Of a stretch of 64,000 nucleotides of DNA, positions 51,537 through 60,190 are shown piece after piece (within the stretch, counting starts at the first letter, position 1; each line of letters begins with the position of its first letter). Below the pieces are notes generated by a model. It was not told the DNA's origin and made no database searches. It saw nothing but the letters and a program-made list of their open reading frames with translations. The position numbers and the translations under genes were made by a program. The DNA comes from Acidobacteria bacterium Ga0077553 (lineage in GTDB: Bacteria > Acidobacteriota > Terriglobia > Bryobacterales > Bryobacteraceae). The stretch lies in contig LNFE01000228.1 in NCBI GenBank assembly GCA_001464575.1, positions 1-64,000 on the forward strand, given 5' to 3'.

Positions 51537-52585
51537 ACCCTGTCGCCGCCGAAATGGCCGCGAGGATTTTGGCCCTGCCGCCGCCCGCATCCGGGGACTT
51601 GTACGAGGGCGCGGCGGGTATCGCCGTCTTCTTCGCTGAACTCGCCGGACGCGACTCGTCGTATCGGGCGCCGGCCCTGCGTTTTACCGAACAGGCCGCC
51701 GCGTGGGCCGCGGCGAACGGCGCCTTGCCCGGTTTCCATGGCGGCGCTCCGGGAGCCCACTGGGCCGTCCGTCGAGCCTGTCAACTCCTCGCTGACTCCC
51801 CGCCAGCCGTGCCCGTTCTCGAGCCCGGTCCCGGGCGCGGCGATATCGTGGCGGGTGATGCTGGAACTCTGATTGCATTCATAGCGCTCGGTCTGCGGCA
51901 GCAGGCGGCAGTCATCGCTCATCGCATCCGCTCGACCGGCGGCGAGACGGCGTTGGGCCGCGCTTGGCCTGCCAGTCATCCCGCGCCCGGCCTCGCCCAC
52001 GGCGCCTCGGGCGTAGCGTGGGCCCTGCTCGAGGCGGACCCCGGCCATCCTTCAGCCCATGAGGGCTTCCTCTTCGAACGCGCCTGGTTCGATCGGCCGG
52101 CGCGCACCTGGCGGTCGAATCAGCCACCGCACGGAACGGTGCCGCTCTCCTGGTGCCACGGGCTTACCGGCATCGCCCTTACGCGTCTCCGGGCGTTCGT
52201 CCTCACCGGGCGCCCCGAGTGCGGTGCAGAGGCTGCAGTTGCCGCCGCCTGGCTGTCTGCTTCCGCCGAGCGAGTTCTCGCCGGGAGGCCCGAGGCCTGG
52301 GAAGAGCGCAACAGTTCCGTCTGCCACGGGATCGCCGGCACGGTCGATGCTCTGCTGTATGCCGGACAAATCCTCGCGGATACGAGGTACATTCAATCGG
52401 CGCAAAGGCTCTGGTCCGCCGCGATCGCCACCGGCACATGGCTCTGCGGCACGGAGGATCAAACGCCCGACCCCGGCTTTATGCTGGGCTACGCAGGCAT
52501 CGGGCTGATGGCGCTCCGGGTTGAAGCGCCGGAGGTCACGCCGCCCCTGGGCCTCTGGCCCACCGGCTACTCGACATCCGAGTAG
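51530..52585 (+). CDS. LanC-like lanthionine cyclase
   Basis: 351 residues, ATG with AGGAG upstream. Alpha-toroid GxxG repeats are visible (YEGAAGIA, LAHGASGVAWALL, SWCHGLTGIALTRL, SVCHGIAGTVDALL, LGYAGIGLMAL). The zinc ligands Cys209, Cys265 and His266 and the catalytic His157 of LanC enzymes are all present, so it should be able to add Cys thiols to dehydro-residues. At about 350 residues it is slightly shorter than NisC (about 415). Overlaps the HopA1-like gene by seven bases; its end overlaps the convergent propeptide-like gene by 19 bases. Confidence 0.88.
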   Translation: MVNPVAAEMAARILALPPPASGDLYEGAAGIAVFFAELAGRDSSYRAPALRFTEQAAAWAAANGALPGFHGGAPGAHWAVRRACQLLADSPPAVPVLEPGPGRGDIVAGDAGTLIAFIALGLRQQAAVIAHRIRSTGGETALGRAWPASHPAPGLAHGASGVAWALLEADPGHPSAHEGFLFERAWFDRPARTWRSNQPPHGTVPLSWCHGLTGIALTRLRAFVLTGRPECGAEAAVAAAWLSASAERVLAGRPEAWEERNSSVCHGIAGTVDALLYAGQILADTRYIQSAQRLWSAAIATGTWLCGTEDQTPDPGFMLGYAGIGLMALRVEAPEVTPPLGLWPTGYSTSE

Positions 52586-52869
52586 TTAGTTGGCTCCTCG
52601 CCCGGCGATTCCATGTACAGCGGAGCCGAAGCTTCCACCGACAAGACAAAGGCCTCATCCGTAAGTACAGGCAAGACGGCCGGATCGGCGTCGGCGGTGA
52701 GAACGTCCCCCGCCAGCGAACGGACGCGAACGCCCAAATCCGCTAACCGCGAGAGTTCCGCATCACTCGGTTCCGCCCGCAGCCGCAGCATCAGCCCGAC
52801 GGAATCCGGGAGATTGTCCGAAGTCAATAAGTGCCGGGCCGGTGCAGAGAGTTTTGTAAGATCGGGCAT
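52567..52869 (-). CDS. Free-standing subtilisin propeptide-like protein (possible inhibitor)
   Basis: 100 residues with GGAGG before the ATG. Residues about 25-85 (SVGLMLRLRAEPSDAELSRL, RVRSLAGDVLTADADPA, LSVEASAPLY) follow the same pattern as the prodomain of the nearby S8 peptidase (VSLFVQFTGDIAEIEKAGF, RTVAGDVACGDIAVSQLAAL, MEVSRVM). Propeptides of this kind fold the protease and inhibit it. A separate copy would be a cognate inhibitor, or a stand-alone leader-type peptide. It is convergent with the lanC gene. Confidence 0.7.
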   Translation of the reverse strand: MPDLTKLSAPARHLLTSDNLPDSVGLMLRLRAEPSDAELSRLADLGVRVRSLAGDVLTADADPAVLPVLTDEAFVLSVEASAPLYMESPGEEPTNYSDVE

Positions 52870-52927
52870 AGATCCTCCGGCCTAAGTGTACCGCTTGCGG
52901 GGCCGCCCACCAAGGGCAGACCTAGCG

Positions 52928-55198
52928 CTACCGCGGCCCGGGCGGCAAGTGTTGTTCCACGTACCGGGCGATTAGGCGGTAAATATGAAGCGTAGTGCCT
53001 TTCCCCTCCGAAATCGAGTGCGACCGGTTGGGATAGTCCATGTAGTCGAACGGCTTACCTAACTCAATCAGGCGGTTGACCAGCTTTTGCGTCCCCTGGA
53101 TATGCACGTTGTCATCGCCAGACCCGTGCACCAACAGCAACTTTCCCCGGAGACCTTCGGCGAAGTTGATCGGCGATCCACTCCGGTACCCCTCCGCGTT
53201 CTCATCTGGTAGCCCCATGTAGCGCTCCTGATAAATCGTGTCGTACAGCCGCTGGTCCGGCACCGGCGCTACCGAGACTCCCACCCGGAACAAGTCCGGG
53301 GATCGGAACAGCAGGTTCAACGTATTGGACCCGCCCCCGCTCCAACCCCAGACCCCCACCCGCGACAGATCGACATAACTCCGCGCCCGGGCCAACGCCG
53401 TCACGGCCTCCGTCTGCTCCTGCGCCGAAATCACCCCCACCGCGCCATAAATTGACTTCCTCCATGCCCGGCCCTTCGGCGAAGGTGTACCGCGATTGTC
53501 GAAACTCGCCACCAGGTAACCCTCGGCAGCCAAAGCCCGATGGAACATTCCGCGGGCCCCTGGCCAAGCGTCCACCACCGTCACCCCGGCCGGCTCCCCG
53601 TACACATGCACCAGCAGCGGATACTTCTTCGCCGGGTCGAACGCCCGCGGCTTAAGTAGCCACCCATCGACCACCGTGCCATTATCCAGGTGAAGTTGCA
53701 GAAACTCCACCGGCGGATCCAGCGCAGACGCGGTATTCGCCCGCAGTACCGCGTTGTCCTCGAGGATACGGGCCTGCTTATGATCCGGCAGACTCACCAG
53801 GTCCACGATGGGCGGCCGATCAAAACGCGAGTGGGTATGGAACGCCCATCGGCCATCAGGGGAGATGTCGTAAGCATGCGTCCCCAGTTGATCCACCGGA
53901 GTAAGACGCACCGCCGGGCCGGGACGGTCCGCGGAGGAACGGTAAAGATATCGTTGCGTCGCATTCTCGGGCGAAGCCGTATAGTAAATCCAATCGCTGC
54001 CGGGAGACACCGTTTCCAGGGACACAATATCGGCCTCGCCCGGCGTCAGCAGCACCGGTGCGCCCCCGTCGCGGGGGACGGCATAGGCATGGTTCCACCC
54101 ATCGCGCTCGCTCAACCACAAAAGGCTCTTGCCCTTATGTAGCCAGTCGAACCCGCTACCCTGAGCGCCCCGATGCTGTACGTCGACCCACGCAGCGTCC
54201 TGATCCTCAAAGATCAGCCTGGCCACGCCGGAGCGGGGATCCGCCACGAACACCTTCGCAATATTCTGCAGCCGATTGAGTTGACCAATCGCCAACCCCC
54301 CTCCGTCCGCGAGCCACTCAATCCGGAAGATGTAGTGTTCGCGGGGATCGCCGGGAACTTGCATCCACCGGGGTGTGCCGCCCTCTGCGGCGATCACCCC
54401 CACTCGCACCGCGGAGTTCTTCGTTCCGGTCTTCGGGTAGGGGATGTTGGTCACTTTCGGGTAGAGCGCGCTGGTGTTGTCAATCAGCGCGAACTGCTCG
54501 ACGCCGGTAACATCGAACTGCCAGAACGCAAGGCTCTTGCCGTCCGGCGCCCAGCGAAAACCGTCGCGGACGTTCAACTCCTCCTCGTATACCCAATCGG
54601 AAGCGCCATTGACCAACGAGGCTGACCCATCGGTCGTCAGCGCGCGAACGGCGCCACTCGTCAGGTCTTCGACATAGAGGTTGTTGGCTCGGACGTATGC
54701 GGCGCGGGAACCATCGGGCGAGAACTTGGCGAAGCTCAACGAAGAAGCCGGCGCATCGCCTCCGAGTTTCTTCAGGGACCCGGTCGCCCGATCCAAGACC
54801 CAGTAATCACCGCGCGAATTCGTCCGCCATACCTTGCGCGATTCGGTATAGATCAGCAGGCGCTTGGCGTCGTTGCTCCAATGATAGTCATCCACGGTAA
54901 GTGGCTTCGACGCTTTGGGCGGCGTCAGTTGCCGATGGGAAACCAGAATCGACCGTTTGCCGGTGGCCGTTTCATACTCGACGACTTCCTTTGCCCCATC
55001 GGTCGACGGCGCCGTTTCGAGCGTCGTGAAGGCCGCGCCGCCACGGATCCAGCGGGCCGGTCCGAATCGCTTCGGCTGCAGGGCGGGCGAATCGAAGATG
55101 CGTTGTAACCGCTGATCTAAATCTTCCGAGGCGGCCAGCCCCCATGGCAATAGGCCGAGAAAGACAACCGCAGTGAAGCTGGGCGCACAACGAAGCAT
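52928..55198 (-). CDS. S9 prolyl peptidase, dipeptidyl peptidase IV type
   Basis: 756 residues. Signal peptide (TAVVFLGLLPWGLAAS), beta-propeller with the DWVYEEEL Glu pair that binds the substrate amino terminus, and C-terminal alpha/beta-hydrolase domain with nucleophile GWSGGGSN, Asp in GSGDDNVH and His in NRSHSI. Releases X-Pro dipeptides from peptide N-termini in the periplasm or outside. Single gene; no terminator-like hairpin immediately after it. Confidence 0.92.
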   Translation of the reverse strand: MLRCAPSFTAVVFLGLLPWGLAASEDLDQRLQRIFDSPALQPKRFGPARWIRGGAAFTTLETAPSTDGAKEVVEYETATGKRSILVSHRQLTPPKASKPLTVDDYHWSNDAKRLLIYTESRKVWRTNSRGDYWVLDRATGSLKKLGGDAPASSLSFAKFSPDGSRAAYVRANNLYVEDLTSGAVRALTTDGSASLVNGASDWVYEEELNVRDGFRWAPDGKSLAFWQFDVTGVEQFALIDNTSALYPKVTNIPYPKTGTKNSAVRVGVIAAEGGTPRWMQVPGDPREHYIFRIEWLADGGGLAIGQLNRLQNIAKVFVADPRSGVARLIFEDQDAAWVDVQHRGAQGSGFDWLHKGKSLLWLSERDGWNHAYAVPRDGGAPVLLTPGEADIVSLETVSPGSDWIYYTASPENATQRYLYRSSADRPGPAVRLTPVDQLGTHAYDISPDGRWAFHTHSRFDRPPIVDLVSLPDHKQARILEDNAVLRANTASALDPPVEFLQLHLDNGTVVDGWLLKPRAFDPAKKYPLLVHVYGEPAGVTVVDAWPGARGMFHRALAAEGYLVASFDNRGTPSPKGRAWRKSIYGAVGVISAQEQTEAVTALARARSYVDLSRVGVWGWSGGGSNTLNLLFRSPDLFRVGVSVAPVPDQRLYDTIYQERYMGLPDENAEGYRSGSPINFAEGLRGKLLLVHGSGDDNVHIQGTQKLVNRLIELGKPFDYMDYPNRSHSISEGKGTTLHIYRLIARYVEQHLPPGPR

Positions 55199-55220
55199 TG
55201 GGGCATCCTACCAGACCGGC

Positions 55221-55264
55221 AAATAGCAAAGGCCCGAGTCCCCCCTCGCGGAGGGACGCGGGCC
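55221..55264 (-). terminator. Rho-independent terminator after the TonB-receptor gene
   Basis: On the minus strand a long GC hairpin (outer GGCCCG pairing, inner GTCCC/GGGAC; 55231-55264) is followed by TTTGCTATTT. It begins 18 bases beyond the stop of the Oar-like gene and ends transcription before the S9 peptidase gene. Confidence 0.75.
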
Positions 55265-55282
55265 TCGTGGGATCAGACTCAG

Positions 55283-58200
55283 TTAGAACTGGAACCGGCC
55301 AATGATCAGCAGGTTCGAGTTCGCGGTCCCGATGTCGGAGAATGCGCCGCGGGTCCCGCTGCCGATCCGGGCAAACGCCCCCGGCTGGTTCGCGTTGAAG
55401 GAACCGTTAGGGTCGCCATACTGCGGCTGCTTGAACGGCATGTTGTTCCCGTCCAAACGGATCTGGAAGCGATAGCGCTCCTTGAGCGTCCACCACTTGG
55501 CAATGGAGAACTGCGTCCACGCCAAGCCCGGACCTTCAAATACGTTGCGCCCCAGGTTCCCTGCGGTGAACGCAGCCGGATAGGCAAACGAGTTGAAATT
55601 GAGATATGGGTTCTGCGCTTGCGTAGGGAATCGGTTATCGCCGAGGGTCCAGTTCTGCACCTGCGCATCCTGATGCGAAGTCAGGATATTCGGCCGCGAT
55701 TCGCCTGGCAGATAGCGGTTCGGACTGCCCGCAAACGAAACGTTGAACGGCGGACCGGATTGCAGGGTCTGCGTCAGCGTAAATTGCCAGCCGCCCAGAA
55801 CCGCGTTGGCCACGCCGCCCGTGTTCATGAATTTCCGGCCCCGGCCGAACGGCAGGTCATACGACATTACGGTTACGAATCGGTGCCGCACGTCGTAACT
55901 CGCACGCGCCTTTTCGAGGCGCCGGTTGTAGTACGTGATCCCGTTATCGCCCGTCTCTCCTTCGTTCTCGGTGATCGTCTTGCTCCAGGTGTAGAAGCTG
56001 TTAAACATCAAACCAGCCGACATCCGCTTCTCTACCCGTACCGTCCCCCCGTGATACGAGTTGTGACCAAAGTTCGAGAACAGCCGGATTTCGCCAAAGT
56101 GCGGATACGGCAAATAGTTTTGCACCCCGGTGAAAATAGTATTGAGCGTGGCCAGGTCGCGGGAAACATCCAGCGGCAGTACGTTCATGTTCCAGTTGTT
56201 GAGTAACCCAACGCCCGATTGGCCCTGATACTGTCCTTCCAACACCCAATTATCCCGGAAGCTCCACTGCAAGCCGCCCGACCAGCTGGTCACATAGGGC
56301 ATCCGCATATTCGGATCCCACATGTGCGCCTGCCGCGCACTGAAGTTCGTACCCACAAACGGCACCGACCCATCCGGCTGCACATTGTACGTAATGTTCC
56401 CCGGCCCTTGCGACAGCCGGAATACATGGCGCGGATCGCCCACCGGAGCTTGCAGGTTTGCTGTCGCCAGATACTCCTGGAACATGCTGTTCCGGTCCGT
56501 GGCAAAAATGTCCTGATGGACTAAACCAAGCGAAGCGCGGAATACGATCTTCGGATGGAAATTCCAGGCTAGACCTAGGCGCGGTGCAAAGTTGTTGAGG
56601 TCCTTTCTCGCCAACGGGCCCGGTCGGTGAACAATCGCGCCCATGCGTCCGGTCAGCGGATCGGTTGCCGTCGGATCAAACTGCGACTGTTGTCCATACT
56701 TGGTCTGGAACGGGCTCTCGTAGGAATACCGGATACCCAGATTTAACGTAAGGTTCCGCAACGGCTTCCAGTCGTCCTGGAAGTAAGCTTGATGCGACCA
56801 CCACCGCGGCAGCCAACTGGCGAAATCGCTGCTAAACGTAGCGCTGGAAACCGTTCCCAACAGGAACGACGCAAATGGATTGCCTGTGTTTGGAGTGAAC
56901 GGCGCGGCCGTCGCGGTCCCGCCGCCAGTAAAGTTATACGTGCCGCCCGGAAGCGCCGAGGCCGTTGCGTTGTAACGCGTCCGCATGAGTTCATATCCGA
57001 ACTTGATGGTGTGTTTGCCTGCCACCTTCGAAACGTTGTTCTGCAGCGTGAAGTCTTCGCCAATATTCTGGAAGCTTGGCAACGCGCCAAGGCTGTATCC
57101 GAAGTTAAACAGCGGGAACGTCTCGCCCGAAACATTCGGAATCCCCAACGTCTTCGCCCAGTCGCCTCCCCGCGTAATTGCCGTCTCCTTCAGAACGCGA
57201 CGGTTAAACCCGACGCGGAACTCATTACTCACCGTCGGCGACAGAATCATCATGTCGGCAAACACCATGTTGTAGTGATCCACCAACTGCGGCTGCGCGT
57301 TCGGGTCAATGTCCAGCCACGCGAACTGCGCCTGATGGTCGCCCTTCCAAGCCCGGTGAATGGACTGCGAGTACCGGCCATAGGCCTTGTGGTTCGAGTT
57401 GAACTGATGGTCCACCTTGAAATCGATACGAGTACGGTAGATCTCCTTCGGTTGGTTCTGCACCAGATTCTCCGTCGGATTCGTCGCGCCGGGAATGCCG
57501 GCCTGGTTGGGTTTAGCAAACGGCGTCCGCCCCAGGAAGTTCACCGCCACAGGATCAAACAGCGAACGCGGAACAATGTTGCCAGGGAACGGATCCCGCA
57601 CCCAAGCACCATTCTCCTGTCGCGTCGTGAACGGGTTATAGACCGGCAATACGCGGGGCGTGGTCTGGCCGCCGAACGAAAAGTCACCGTTCATCATGCC
57701 TTCCGTCGGCACGAAGGTCCGTGCCGATGCCGTACCGGCAATCTCGGCATGCCGCGCAATGCCGGCGAGGAAGAACGTCTTGTCTTTGCCGCGATAGAGT
57801 TTCGGGATGTTAATCGGTCCGTTGATCAAACCCGTCGACTCGTTGTAAGTGAACGGATTCGTTCGCGCCAGTTGTTCCAGGGCCGTCCGATGCACCATGT
57901 TCTTATTGATGTACCGGTTTTCCACCGCGCCGTGCAGTTGGTTGGTCCCGGACTTCATGACCATCGACATCAAGCCACCCGCCGAGTGCCCATATTCAGC
58001 CGGCATGCCCGTCGTATGAATCTTCACTTCTTCAAAGGCGTCCTGGGTGGGAGAGACCTGTTCGTTCGGGCCGCCGATGTTGCCGATGCCTGGCTCCTTG
58101 CCGTTCACGCCGTCGACCTGGTAGCCGATCGCGCGCGACCGCTGCCCCAGCACGTGGTACCCGTTCATCGAGTTCGTGCCCGGGTAGTAGTACATCATCC

Positions 58201-58672
58201 GTACGGGCCGCTTCTGGCTCACCGGGATTGCCACCAGGGTGTCGCCGGAAAGCACCAAGCCCGAAGCCGACGTCTCGGTGTCCAGCAGCGGAGCACCGCC
58301 GGAAACCTGCACCGTCTCCGTCACGCCGCCCAACTGCATCTCGATGTCGATACGCGGAATCTCGCCCGTGCGGATAGTCACGCCCTCCCGAACATACTTC
58401 TTGAAACCCGCCATTTCCACTGTAATCCGGTAGGTTGCCGGCGCCAGGTAGGGAATGTAGTAGCTCCCCTCCCCTGTGGTCATGACTTCGGAAGTGAATG
58501 CGGTTGCCGGGTTCACCACCACCACCTTTGCGCCCACGACAACGGCGCCGGTCGAATCGACTACGGTGCCTACTAGCGTCCCGGTTCCGGTCGTCTGCGC
58601 GGACAGGGCGCTAAGGCAGAAAGCAACGCCTATGGCCCATCGAGATATCTGGCTGGCAAAGGGTAACGACAC
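55283..58672 (-). CDS. Oar-like TonB-dependent receptor with carboxypeptidase-regulatory-like domain
   Basis: 1129 residues. Signal peptide, then the CarboxypepD_reg domain (TGTLVGTVVDSTGAVVVGAKV to about residue 110), a plug-like region, and a very large beta-barrel ending in Phe-Gln-Phe, the terminal aromatic pattern for outer-membrane insertion. Such receptors are heavily expanded in Acidobacteria and are thought to import or secrete large substrates. No obvious TonB box or partner SusD is nearby. Confidence 0.92.
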   Translation of the reverse strand: MSLPFASQISRWAIGVAFCLSALSAQTTGTGTLVGTVVDSTGAVVVGAKVVVVNPATAFTSEVMTTGEGSYYIPYLAPATYRITVEMAGFKKYVREGVTIRTGEIPRIDIEMQLGGVTETVQVSGGAPLLDTETSASGLVLSGDTLVAIPVSQKRPVRMMYYYPGTNSMNGYHVLGQRSRAIGYQVDGVNGKEPGIGNIGGPNEQVSPTQDAFEEVKIHTTGMPAEYGHSAGGLMSMVMKSGTNQLHGAVENRYINKNMVHRTALEQLARTNPFTYNESTGLINGPINIPKLYRGKDKTFFLAGIARHAEIAGTASARTFVPTEGMMNGDFSFGGQTTPRVLPVYNPFTTRQENGAWVRDPFPGNIVPRSLFDPVAVNFLGRTPFAKPNQAGIPGATNPTENLVQNQPKEIYRTRIDFKVDHQFNSNHKAYGRYSQSIHRAWKGDHQAQFAWLDIDPNAQPQLVDHYNMVFADMMILSPTVSNEFRVGFNRRVLKETAITRGGDWAKTLGIPNVSGETFPLFNFGYSLGALPSFQNIGEDFTLQNNVSKVAGKHTIKFGYELMRTRYNATASALPGGTYNFTGGGTATAAPFTPNTGNPFASFLLGTVSSATFSSDFASWLPRWWSHQAYFQDDWKPLRNLTLNLGIRYSYESPFQTKYGQQSQFDPTATDPLTGRMGAIVHRPGPLARKDLNNFAPRLGLAWNFHPKIVFRASLGLVHQDIFATDRNSMFQEYLATANLQAPVGDPRHVFRLSQGPGNITYNVQPDGSVPFVGTNFSARQAHMWDPNMRMPYVTSWSGGLQWSFRDNWVLEGQYQGQSGVGLLNNWNMNVLPLDVSRDLATLNTIFTGVQNYLPYPHFGEIRLFSNFGHNSYHGGTVRVEKRMSAGLMFNSFYTWSKTITENEGETGDNGITYYNRRLEKARASYDVRHRFVTVMSYDLPFGRGRKFMNTGGVANAVLGGWQFTLTQTLQSGPPFNVSFAGSPNRYLPGESRPNILTSHQDAQVQNWTLGDNRFPTQAQNPYLNFNSFAYPAAFTAGNLGRNVFEGPGLAWTQFSIAKWWTLKERYRFQIRLDGNNMPFKQPQYGDPNGSFNANQPGAFARIGSGTRGAFSDIGTANSNLLIIGRFQF

Positions 58673-59008
58673 AAGGTTCTCCAGTGAGTAAGAAAGGGTG
58701 AGGGTACAGCGCGCCGTAGTCCATCACATTCCCCGACCGGTGTCAACCGCCCAGACCCGGTAGGGTCGGCACCGTGTGAACAAGCAGCTTGTTCGGTTTG
58801 CGAGGGCCGAAGCGGTAGAAGCTTCTGCAGATTTCGTGGATTTGCTGCTTCCAGGCCCAGGGCGCAGACGGTCTATCCGGCTCCAAGTGGGCCGGGTGGG
58901 CGGCGATGGCGGTACGGGCCCGGCGCCTGCCGAAGACGGTCCGAGGTTCTAAACGAGCTCCAGTTCGCCATAGAGTCCTCCGGCGGCGCCCGCGGCGCGC
59001 ACTAACGG
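58673..59008. other. Intergenic stretch, no supported gene
   Basis: No start codon with ribosome-binding site or recognisable domain. One minus-strand frame at about 58740-58940 gives protein-like sequence (WKQQIHEICRSFYRFGPRKP) without a start, possibly the remnant of a gene. Confidence 0.4.
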
Positions 59009-59764
59009 CTAGGCGGGGCGGGATGGCCGCTTGAAGACGGGGAAGAAGGCCGGTTCTGGTTGGCTTCGGTCGGAGGAGACGGGTTGGCTTCGGTCGCTGG
59101 GCTTGTGGCTCGCTTGCGCTGTCTTTTCAACGACTTCGAGAGGGTTGGTGTCGCGCTTTTCCGTGGTTGGTTCGGGTGTTCCGGTGATGTATTCGATCCG
59201 GCGGCGCACGGGCGGCGGGGGCTGCGGATTGAACTTGCGGATCTGATTGAGTTCGCGGGAGCTCATGTTGATGATGCGGAGGAGCGTGACTTCTTCCTGC
59301 GGGAGGCGCTTGGTGTACTTGGTATCGATGACGCCGCTGTTGGCCGAGATCATGTCCATGTCGGCGGCATTTTTTCCGAGCAGTTCGTGGTCGTCGGCGT
59401 GGCGCACCTCGACGAGGCTCGCTTCCATTTCGAGGGTCTGCAGCCGGGCGTTGCGCAGGAGGCGCCACTGGGCGTCGATGATGCGCTGGACGATGGTGAC
59501 TTCGGCGCGGCCGTTGGGTGCGATGGCGCGATTGTGTTCGGCGACCATTCCGCGGTACTCATTCGCGTCGTCGCAGGAGAGGACGGACACCCATGGGGAA
59601 CCGCTGAGGTCGATGATGACGGTGCGGGAGCCGTTTTTGAGGCTGTTGAGACGGGAGGTTGCTTTCCCGGCATCGGTTTCGGGGCCGGTGCTTTTCTAAG
59701 CGTTCTAGCGGTTGATTTCGGCGCGGCGGGCCATTTTCTCTTCGGGGGATAGCTGGTTGGGCAT
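59009..59764 (-). pseudogene. Solibacter-type hypothetical gene with two in-frame amber codons
   Basis: A 251-codon frame begins ATG with AGGAGA upstream (MPNQLSPEEKMARRAEINR) and continues through TAG at codons 20 (59705-59707) and 23 (59696-59698) into a long intact frame (KSTGPETDAGKATSRLNSLK). The family motif at this point is N-R-x-N-A-Q-K-S-T-G-P, so at least the second stop replaces a Gln codon (CAG to TAG) and the first may too. The downstream 190 codons are undamaged, which is odd for an old pseudogene. A GTG at 59590 could start a shortened protein. Function unknown. The C-terminal part is Pro- and Ser-rich. Confidence 0.7.
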
Positions 59765-59787
59765 GGAATTCTCCTGGGGAAAAAGAA

Positions 59788-59819
59788 AACGCCCTGACGG
59801 GGATGCCGGTCAGGGCGTT
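59788..59819 (-). terminator. Strong hairpin with U-tract just upstream of the amber gene
   Basis: AACGCCCTGAC pairs perfectly with GTCAGGGCGTT around a 10-base loop. On the minus strand it is followed by TTTTCTTTTT, a textbook intrinsic terminator; on the plus strand T-rich bases also follow. On the minus strand its end lies only about 24 bases before the ATG at 59764, with no room for a promoter between, so it may act as an attenuator of that gene. Confidence 0.8.
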
Positions 59820-60190
59820 GTTTTCACTTTCTGATTGGAGTGTAGCAGAGGGGGACCAAATTTCCGGGGGTAGAGAGGGGGCAAAAAGCGGGGTCAATAG
59901 TAACGGAATGAGTGGGATGCGATTTATTTTCTTAGGTCGTTACGATGGCTTTTCGTCAATCGGCTTCGGAGCTTGTCCGGCTGGCCGACTGGGCGGCCGG
60001 CCTGGAAGTGTGAACGCGCTTTTGGTTTCGGGGAACCCGGCGACACGGAGTGGTCCGCACTCGGGGAACCGATTCGTGCCTAGCTGGAGGCGCCGCTACC
60101 CCAGCCGGCGTCTCAGCGTTCCATTGACAGGATAGATATCCCATCGTTGCCGCTTTTCGAGGCAGCGCAGTTTCTTGCGTGGAGGGAGCC
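59820..60190. other. Intergenic stretch, no supported gene
   Basis: Apart from a 22-codon plus-strand reading frame at 59944 (MAFRQSASELVRLADWAAGL and two more residues, then stop) I see nothing that looks like a gene or RNA. It may hold the promoter for the hairpin transcript on the minus strand. Confidence 0.4.

Noticed and set aside
58740-58940. Minus-strand protein-like frame
   Set aside because: No start codon or family match; mentioned only as a possible remnant.
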